A DNA stretch of 52,269 nucleotides from Gnetum montanum. Its lineage: Eukaryota; Streptophyta; Gnetopsida; Gnetales; Gnetaceae. Under the pieces are notes generated by a model. It worked only from the letters and a program-made list of their open reading frames with translations. It had not been told where the DNA came from and did not search any database. Position numbers and translations under genes: made by a program. The stretch's first letter is position 1. Every line of letters starts with the position of its first letter. Shown here one piece after another: positions 44,461 through 52,269 of the stretch. The stretch spans positions 27,555-79,823 of the forward strand of contig MNCI01003977.1 of the NCBI GenBank assembly GCA_015680685.1. The letters are read 5' to 3'.

Positions 44461-45052
44461 TTCAAAACATACAAAAATAACCTATAGGGAGGAAAATGTG
44501 GATTGGAAGAATGTCCATATACCAAGAGTAAAGTAGAGATCCTCTTTTAGCCTCACCAATGCAAAGCATGAAAAGATAAAGGGATATAGAAATATAGGAA
44601 GATAGCTAAAAGCAAAAAAATAAATAAAATAAAATAGGGAAAAATCATGCTAGTGACATCACTAATACAACAATGGTGGGGTGTTGTATCATAGAAGTGG
44701 AACATGACTAGATCCCTAAAACCAACCTCTTCCTTACCTCACTCATATGAATATTCACACTTCTTATATCACTTTACACTCAACACTCCCTTATTGCATT
44801 GGGGTAGAGACTTTTGTTTAACCTCACTAATGCTAAATATAGAGAGAAATAGAAATATATGAGAGGGGATAAGAAAAAGAAAAAAAAAAGAAATATAGTA
44901 TAGGAGAGTAGAAATTATAGTGTACAAAAACAAAGAGAAGAAAACAAGAAGAGAGAAGAAGATATTGCTTATACACCTATGATGAGGACAATGTTATGCC
45001 ATAGAAGTGGAACATGACTAAATCCTACATATTTCATGGCCAAACATGATGC

Positions 45053-45095
45053 CACACACACACACACACTCACTCACTCACTCACTCACTCACAC
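45053..45095. repeat. Compound microsatellite (CA)n(CTCA)n
   Basis: A CA run of about nine units passes into about six CTCA/CACT units and ends CACAC. Confidence 0.95.
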
Positions 45096-45664
45096 TATTG
45101 AAGTAACCCCTCCCTATCCCACTTAATAATACACTCAATCACACCCTCACATGAAGCATTGAGATATTTAATCACTCAAAAATCTCATTAGTTGTGCTAA
45201 GCACGTGAAGTGAAATGGGATAGATAGCATAAATATGAAGAAAATATCTATAGAAATAGTAGAATATGAGATAAAAAGGGGGAGTAGTAAGTAAAATAGT
45301 GTAAAATAAAATAGGCTTTAGGACAAACCTATTATCTTGATGGAGTATATGTCTCATCATAGTATAGAAGAGCTAATGAAATGTAAACTATCATTGGGAG
45401 AACACATGTTTGGTCTTGAATAGCCAATATGTTTAATTTTGTGATTTAGCTACATGTAGTAGCTCTTTAAAAGCTTATATTAATAATATTTAAAAACTAA
45501 TGTCCTTCCAGATTAGATAGAATGTAGGTGCCATTCTACAGATATTGAACTACTAGAAAAGAACCTTGCCAAGTGAGGAAAGACTTTGTATCTTTGGAAT
45601 CTGGAAAATGGTAAATGACTAGTTTGGTTTCATAAATCTCTTTGATTTAAACATGTCTAGATTG

Positions 45665-45950
45665 ACAATGTTGAATATCAAATTGATATTCATGTAGATG
45701 TTGAAAAGTAGCCTATCGTTGTTCTTCTAGGAGATCCAACTCAACACATCGCATACTGTCATTGTCTTGATTCAAAAACCAATCATGAAGAGCAACAAAG
45801 AGAGATGAGATATGAAGCTCAACTAGTAAGATTGCCTCAGAACCATAGGTTAGAAAATATGAAGTATGACTATTGGCTATACGAAAAGTGGTGCACTAGA
45901 CCTAGAGAGCATGGAATATCTATATGTACCAATCACATTAAATTTTATTG
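45665..45950 (+). pseudogene. Degenerate coding fragment of unknown origin
   Basis: After one TAG near 45710 a frame stays open for about 80 codons: PIVVLLGDPTQHIAYCHCLD, then EEQQREMRYEAQLVRLPQNHR and YDYWLYEKWCTRPREHG. The composition looks like real protein. It ends at TGA/TAA near 45950. I do not recognise the family; a transposon-derived or host protein fragment are both possible. Confidence 0.35.
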
Positions 45951-46014
45951 ACCATGATATCAAGGAAACATCTAAGAGTTTTATTAGTAGATTAGGCTTG
46001 ATCATTATATTGGG

Positions 46015-46858
46015 TGATGAGTGATGGGTACCCCCTATGCCCAACCATATGAATCATAAGCATTCAAACATGATCTAGCCGAATTCCATGGATGGGACTA
46101 GTTGTGCATCATTGATTGTAGTTCATTGTCTCCCCACTTAGACTAGTGATAGCTTTATTACATATGGTTTAGTCCAAAGTGAGGCATATGATTGTTGATG
46201 TTGTTTTAGCCCTATGCTACTCCCAATGATAATAGAGAAATCAATTATTTAATCTAACTAACAATGGAAAGTATAGTCTAAACTAGTCTACAGGTGATGA
46301 GTGTCCATTTCTAGCTTGTAGTTCACATCCAACTAAGCAATAATGCTACTAGGATTACCAAACAAATATGTGTTTATGCTCAAAACTGGTCATGCTCATT
46401 TTGCCAATTGATTAATAAGCATAAAAACATAAATATTAACTAAGTACATAAAATATAAATTGCATTAAAAGTAAATTTAGTCTAAGTAAAAGTGCTATAA
46501 TGAATAAGAATCACTTGAGATCTTATTGTCATTCATGGAATGCATCCAGGTACATTGCCACTTGAATAAGATGCTCTACAACTAACTCAAATCCACACTA
46601 TGGGCACTCATTGACTATTCTCTAAGACTATGGAATAAAATTGCAAGAGTTTAACTACTTTATTGACAAAAGAATGCAAAATACATAGTGGGAGCATGCA
46701 TACTTATAGGAAAAAATAAACATTGCATTGATGGATATGTGTCAACACATCATTACATGTGTCGATGGGTATGTGTCAATGGGTATGCATCAACATAGCT
46801 ACATCGAGGTGGTTACATTGATGTAGCTGCTTCAATGTAGCCAACTGATGCTTCATCA
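46015..46858 (-). repeat. 3' LTR of element E
   Basis: 844 bp, from TGATGAGTGA to GATGCTTCATCA. A TATA-like sequence (plus ATACTTATAGG) is near 46693. U3 carries variants of GTGTCGATGGGTA and TACATTGATGTAGC, a third repeat class after those of B/D and C. Confidence 0.87.
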
Positions 46859-46875
46859 TACCTACACAACTGAGT
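46859..46875 (-). promoter_or_regulatory. Polypurine tract of element E, decayed
   Basis: The minus strand reads ACTCAGTTGTGTAGGTA against the lineage's AGTCATGGGGGTA. Its position at the LTR edge defines it. Confidence 0.55.
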
Positions 46876-46984
46876 AAAAACACGTCCTTGAGTTAACAGC
46901 ATAGGATTGAGCTTTCTTTACAAAAAATTGGGAATGATGGGATTATTAACTGATGCAAAATACTAACCAACTTTGAGTGCTACA

Positions 46985-47345
46985 TTATAAGATTTTATTC
47001 AAATGGATGCATACAAATTGAAAAGTGAAAAAAAAAACTAGACAAACATTGAAGATTACAAAATTTTTAGAGGTCTTAAAAAATTTAGTGAAGATTATTC
47101 TTGTTATTGCTAGCAGTGGTAGAATTCCAACCTTGATTGTTATCTTGATGCTTCTTTGATTATGTAGAACATTCTTGAAGGATGGATTGAAATTTCTTCT
47201 CATTGTCCCATGGATTTAGCAAACATGTGATGTTTGAGCTATAATCCTATATGTGCTACAATTTAGTCCATGGGAATATCCTCTGTTGTCCCTTTCTTGG
47301 GTTTGTTTTTGTGCCTAGCAAAAGACCATCTTCCTTAGGCATCCT
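46985..47345 (-). pseudogene. Probable ORF3 remnant of element E
   Basis: On minus, a start-like ATGCCTAAG near 47340 is followed by CCCAAGAAAGGGACAACAGAGG and an Arg/Asn/Gln-rich stretch (RRNFNPSFKNV, HNQRS) resembling the basic N-terminus of ORF3. It then passes within about 300 bp into the T-rich sequence that follows ORF3 in D. The body of the ORF is missing. Similarity is weak. Confidence 0.35.
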
Positions 47346-49411
47346 TTTTAGCATCACCGACATTAACTAAAGGATCAACATTAGTTTTGGCAAAATTTCC
47401 TTAATAATTAACCATTTTTAGATTGCTTAATTTGTGTTTAAGCATAAGGTGATGACAACATACTATGGCCAAGGCTATGAGGTAACTAAAATCATTAAGC
47501 TATTTGCATTATTTTGATCAATTACTATTAGTTACCATAATTTTCAAAAATAGGATAGAAAAATTCTGAAAATTTTTTAAAAAAATTTCAAAGTGGACAT
47601 CCCTAGCCCTCATGACTAATGAACATAACTCTTGAAGCATATAAGTTTTTGAACAATTGAAATCAAAGGTCCAATGTAGAAGATAGCCAAGAAAGTTTTT
47701 GGAAGTTGAAGGATATTGAGATAGAAAAGTAGAAAAAATTAATTAAAATTGATGAGAAGTAGTCTCAAAAGCATGCATAAATTTAGAGAAAGTGTCACTG
47801 ATGTTTTGGAAGATGTGAAGGTTAGTTCAAAGCCATGATCCACAAAAGTTATGCAAGTGGATTGTTCCCAAAGTAGCCTTCTTCCATAATACCCTTGCAT
47901 AACCACTTCTATAGATTTCAATGGGCATCCTAGAAGTTAAATGTAGATCATGTCTTTATTCCAAACAACACACAAATATCATGGTTGCGATGTTGCACTA
48001 TACTAGACAAAACTAAAAGGCTCGTAATTGTGTGGAGCAGTGAGGTGAATAATGGGATGAGAATGAATTGCAGATATAGGGATGTAAGGTACTTGACTAT
48101 GTTCACAATAGGTTCTTGTGGCAAATGTGATTAAAATGATCCACATACCTATCCGTCCAAGATTCAAACCATGTCCATACCACTAACAGTGGCCTCACAT
48201 TGATGTGCTCCTTCCTATCAACCATCATGAGTCCACAACCAACGCAAAGAACAATCATCACTTTAAAACGAGAAGAAAAGAGAAGAAGAAAGGAAGGGCC
48301 TTAGTTAGAGGGGCATCTTCAAGAATGAGTAACATGTCTTTCCAGCCCTATAGCCAATGCTTGTAGCTCATTATTGTGTCTAAGGTGTGTGCTTTAAATT
48401 TCTATTATGTTTTTAATTTTTATTTTTAAATTTTTAGATGGGAACCACACCATGCAAAGACTTAGCTTCCTATTATTGGTCAAAGGAGGAGTGATGATAC
48501 ATTCCAAGAGGAGTCATACACCACATGAAGGAAGTTAAGAAGAGTAGCCAACAAATCCCCTTGAGGTCACACCCTCTGCCATTTCCACTTGGTCATTTTC
48601 TCTTTCTTTAAGATACAATGATCTTTTATTAATTTTATATTCATGAAAGAAGAACCAAATTGTTTCCATGATAAAGATCTTTTACTTAGAGAACTGGAGG
48701 GATGGATGAGGTGGTTTCACTACTTTACACAATTACTTACCTAATCATCTTGATAGCATAGAATAACAACCTAACACATAGCATTGACTTCTGCATCATG
48801 ACTGGCAATGTTATTAATGAAAACATAAAATACATGCATAAACATAAAGAAAATGACTTAAGAAAAGAGAAAAATATAAAGAAAATAAAAATATTAAGAA
48901 ATGGAAAACATACAAAGAATTAGAAAATTTTGAAAGAAATAGGAAAATGATAAAAAAATTATGAAAGAAAAAAGGTGAAAAAAACACTTATTAGTTCTTG
49001 AACTAGGATGGAGCATCTCCCTCATGATTAATCTTATGGTCACATATTTGGGAGATGGATCACACAATCCCTTGGTTATACACCACTATTTTACCATCTA
49101 TCACCATTCCTAATGTAATTAATCATGTGGTAGCACATCTGACATTGGTGATAGTCTCATTTGGATCATTTAAAGATGTATCTTCATCTAGACTTGAAGG
49201 TATTTTCATTTTGGGGGGTATAGATGTGTTTGCTTCTTCTTGTCAATTTTCTATTTTAATTCCTAGGTCTCTATGTTTAATATCCTTTTCCAATGTATAA
49301 TCATAGTGTAAGATATATGCATATAAATCCTTTGTTTGGTGCATTTTCTTAAGTATAGAACTAATAAGTGGATTAGTTGCTTCCATGCATCTTTGAAATA
49401 GTTTTATATTC
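47346..49411 (-). other. 3' spacer of element E
   Basis: Non-coding. PPT-like motifs lie at 47605-47621 (minus CATTAGTCATGAGGGCT) and 49017-49030 (minus TAATCATGAGGGAG). Conserved blocks are near 47850-47900 (plus AAGTGGATTGTTCCCAAAGTA) and 48325-48345 (plus GAGTAACATGTCTTTCCAGC). The A-rich block is at 48840-49000. There is no TATATATA cassette. Confidence 0.6.
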
Positions 49412-51158
49412 TCATTTTTCAAGCCATTGGGTGTCCTCTGGTTTAGTGGCTACTACATAGATTGGTTTTTTCTCACATACTTTTTCTTGAACTTTATGGT
49501 GGGCTGGTATGGGTGTTGTTTTAATATTTTGAATTTCCAGCTCACAGCTACATCCTTTATTATTAGTAGTGATGTATAGATTATAATGTCTCTCCATAGT
49601 GATAGGTTTATCATTTATGTCTTGTGTTGGAGTGCTGATGATTGTTGGCTTTTGAGTATGATTAGGAGAGATCATTCTAGTGAGGAAGGATGTTGCACCA
49701 TATTGGCCTTGTGCTAGATTTGATGTGCCAGTAGGTTTACAAGTTTTGCACTCATGTGAGGAAATTGTCCTAAAGAAAGGATGTTTCCATGGTTGTGATT
49801 GAGATCTACTAGCATTATCATTTCCATGTATGTTCACAACATAAGTGGTATTCCTTCATTGATGTTGTGGTTTTGAACCTTCTTGTGTTATTGGTGGTGA
49901 CATATGGTGGAGGGAAGTATGAAAATATTGAGGATATGACAAAGGATGAGAGGCATGAGGTGGTGATCCTTCAAAAGATGTTGTGGGTTAATGATATTCA
50001 GGAGAGTGATAGTAGTGATTTGAGGTATATGAAGTAGAACTAGTTGGAGAAATAGGTTGTTGAACATAATATCCATACAAGTTTGGCTGGTAGTAAGGAT
50101 AGTGCTAGTTTGATGATGGCCTCCCCCATGATTGTGCATTTTTCCACTACATTTGATAGTAGTTTTGAGGTTGATAAGAAGTCCCACTAGGATAATACAG
50201 TCAGTTGTAGGATTGTCTATAATTACCTTGTGAAAAAGGTAATTTCCTTAGCATTTACTTTTGTACAAACTTGGATATCAAAACAAAAGCCCAATACTCA
50301 TGTAGATGTAACATGACTAGGCAATAGCCCTTTGGATGGTCATATAGGTAGATGTCACATCCATTATCCGCTTGTATGATTAAGTTTATAGCCTTTTCTT
50401 CTAGAATAAATTTCCCTTTTTTCTAATACATGTTTCTACCTATTTCTTGGTTCATTTTCCTCCTCTTGTTTTGATCACTCAATTCATTTTGTGTTACTCT
50501 CTCCTCTATGGTTTTTATCTAAGTTGTAACTTTATCATTCATCAACTTCCACATCTTATCTAGCCTTGATTCAAGATCATCAATAAAATTTTGTATTGGC
50601 AAGGTTTGTTGTGAAATCAACTCATTAAGAGCTGCCTCTTTTTCCTCATCATAGATATGGACCCTCTTATTTTGAAGAGTTGGATCCCAGTTATATTCCT
50701 CTACATTCACTCATTCACATAGATCTCCTTCTTCTTTTGGCACCCACTTGATTAGCCTTTGTATCTTATGGGATTTTAGTTTGTATAACCAACCTTGGGC
50801 AGAAATCCCAAGGGTCTCCCTTGTTTGATTATGAAGCCCATCTATGATGTGGAAAAGTTTCTCTTTTTTAGAGAAATCATGGCTAGGACATCTATGTAGT
50901 AGAGAATAGTATCTATCCAAGGCCACATCCAAGGATTCATGTTTTTCTTGCTCTCATCCTTGGATTTTTTTCATTAGGTTAGACACTTTCACATAGGTTT
51001 GGTATTTCTCATTGAAGAGTTCCAGCATTGTGAACCATTAGTGGATTAAATTTGGTTCCAACGATCTATAGCAACTTTTAGCTTCTTCTATTAGTGTCCT
51101 AGGGAAGAGCTTAAGCTTTTTCCACTTATGTTTAATATTTTGCAAGGCGTAGGTGTTG
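49412..51158 (-). pseudogene. gag of element E with protease deleted
   Basis: Core blocks are MDVALDRYYSLLHRCPSHDF and IIDGLHNQTRETLG at 50932-50711 and an acidic/coiled segment at 50710-50519. The Pro/His/Ser-rich tail is at 50187-49888. The last 141-codon frame (49837-49412) ends with the linker that in C lies after protease. Homology to B's gag stops at about 51158. Confidence 0.75.
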
Positions 51159-51450
51159 GCAAATTTGGCCATTTCATGGAACAGTAAGACTCATTTTAAA
51201 TGTTATTGAAAGAATGGGAGAGTGTAAGTGTGCTATTTCATACCATGAGATCTAAGGGAGACCATAATATTATTGGTGGAAATAATGATGCACAACAAGG
51301 AATAAAGATTGCAAGAGATAATGTGGCAATAAATAATGAATTAACAAGCAAGGAATTTTTCATTGTCAGAAATATGTTCAGGAATCGATCATTTGGGTAC
51401 TGGCAAAGAATGAAAGAAGGAAAATGGAGTTAAAAATTAAAAATTAAAAA
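51159..51450. other. Flank of element E, nothing recognised
   Basis: A/G-rich sequence with one 77-codon plus-strand frame (51200-51433) of no known type. It ends with AAAAATTAAAAATTAAAAAT at about 51434-51453, a possible poly(A)-like tail or simple repeat marking a boundary. Confidence 0.4.
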
Positions 51451-52269
51451 TCCTTGTTAACCATTTTTTAGTTCACGTTTGGCCCTGCCTTGCAAAAAAT
51501 ACTCTGCCGGGAAGCGTCATTTTCCAAAACAGTCAGCGCGGCAATAGAAGTGTTCTTCTCAATCTGTAAAAATCGGGCACAACTGGATTATTATCAAAAT
51601 CATTCTTGAAATGGCTCCAAAATGGCTCTAATCGGCGTCGATGGTCCTGGTGGCAGCATAAACCACCCATCTAGCATTCAAGGCATTTATTTTTCCTTTT
51701 CTTCCTGCCGTGAAAGAAGCCAACGGGTCTTCTTCTTTGTCACCGCCAACGCCGATGTTGTTCAGGACGTGACCTTCAAAGTGGACGTTGGGAGGCTCTG
51801 GTCTGGGATAGTATGTATAGACACTTCTACAATTCTGTGGATTCAAACCCAGAATAAAAAAAAATCGCCCAGAAGATCCAGCCCAAACCCTCAAATCTGA
51901 ACCTACGTTTTAACATTCTGATCCTTATTGTTCCGTGCGCATTTGCAAAAATGATCGCCTTCATCCCGCGTACAGGTTATTTCCTTGCCAAACAGGGTTT
52001 TTTTTCCTTCCAAAGGACTCATTTCAAATTTTTAGGCGGTACGTCATTCACTCCTCCTGGAACCTACCTTCCAAAACAGCAGCCACACCCAATGCTGATG
52101 CATTCGGTATCGCATACCAGTCCGATGAATACGGCAACAAAGACACATAGGCACATCAAGACAATTTTCAGGAGATATTTTGGGCCGATGCTGGTAAACC
52201 AGAGTTGTAGTTTATCAAATAAAATTTTAAAATAATCACAAATTAACCAAATTAACCAACATATATATA
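51451..52269. other. Balanced-composition segment, possible host-gene edge
   Basis: CpG and overall GC rise sharply compared with the retroelements, and no repeat homology is seen. Open frames run on both strands: plus 51622-51900 (MALIGVDGPGGS...), plus 51951-52235 (MIAFIPRTGYFLAKQG..., an Arg/Ser/Thr-rich start that could be a transit peptide) and minus 51894-51628. None matches a family I know. First exon or leader of a gene leaving the window is possible. Confidence 0.35.

Larger units (their letters stand above)
43552..46014. other. Repeat-rich region, probably leader and LTR of the unrelated element
   Basis: No gene is supported. From 44520 to 45360 a unit of roughly 300 bp recurs imperfectly about three times. 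Shared marks are ATAGAAGTGGAACATGACTA at 44690 and 45001, and a GATAGAAATAT-rich purine block at about 44580, 44850 and 45230. Lying upstream of a minus-strand gag, it could be that element's 5' leader or LTR, but no LTR edges or primer site were found. Confidence 0.4.
46015..51158 (-). mobile_element. Element E: gag-only element, 5'-truncated
   Basis: Minus-strand order: gag (from about 51158), short post-protease linker, spacer, ORF3 remnant, PPT, LTR. The 5' LTR and PBS are missing, homology stopping in the gag core. No reverse transcriptase or integrase is seen. The linker YVVATKPEDTQWLEK at 49412 equals the segment that follows protease in C, so protease itself has been deleted. The LTR starts TGATGAGTGA at 46015. 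Confidence 0.78.

Noticed and set aside
51622-52235. Organelle DNA insertion at the right edge
   Set aside because: Composition is balanced, but I recognise no plastid or mitochondrial gene sequence.
1-52269. tRNA or rRNA genes
   Set aside because: Only primer-binding sites complementary to a tRNA 3' end were seen; no cloverleaf or rRNA core sequence was recognised on either strand.

Overview
This is nuclear DNA from a land plant, most likely a seed plant with a large genome. It is AT-rich and mostly made of old, nested LTR retrotransposons of one Ty3/gypsy lineage. Ages and gene content fit a gymnosperm, but nothing in the sequence proves that. The lineage looks Athila/Tat-like: LTRs begin TGATGA and end TCATCA, the primer-binding site resembles the complement of plant tRNA-Asp, the protease reads DLGSG, and there is an extra ORF (here ORF3) between integrase and the 3' LTR. 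Almost every frame carries stops or frameshifts, so coding features are given as pseudogenes.

Layout. 1-5510: element A (minus strand), a chimeric tandem of two LTR pieces, a gutted ORF3 and a gag fragment, with no pol. 5511-14831: a non-lineage island with AT-rich unclassified DNA, a C-rich tract, a 43-bp minisatellite, two inverted copies of a membrane-protein gene fragment, a duplication split by a single N, and a GC-rich foldback just upstream of a TATA box. 14832-21400: element D (plus strand), gag tail, spacer, full-length ORF3, PPT and 3' LTR, with no pol. 21401-41667: element C (minus strand), the only copy with gag, protease, reverse transcriptase, RNase H, integrase and ORF3. It is split by element B (26327-33449, minus strand), which has both LTRs and a 5-bp target duplication CCTAA but only gag and protease. 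41668-46014: LINE fragments, an unrelated gag fragment and repeats. 46015-51158: element E (minus strand), 5'-truncated, gag only. 51159-52269: unique DNA of balanced composition, possibly the edge of a host gene.

How the parts relate. C looks like the autonomous type. A, B, D and E lack pol but keep the same LTR ends, PPT and several conserved non-coding blocks of the 3' spacer, as expected of elements mobilised in trans. ORF3 combines a domain resembling the 'putative plant transposon protein' family with a long coiled coil. In C and D, where ORF3 is full length, a TATA box with repeats like those in the element's own U3 lies about 460-510 bp upstream of its start. In A, B and E, where ORF3 is deleted or missing, that cassette is missing too. 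This candidate internal promoter, and a polypurine motif recurring up to three times per element, are the most interesting signals here.
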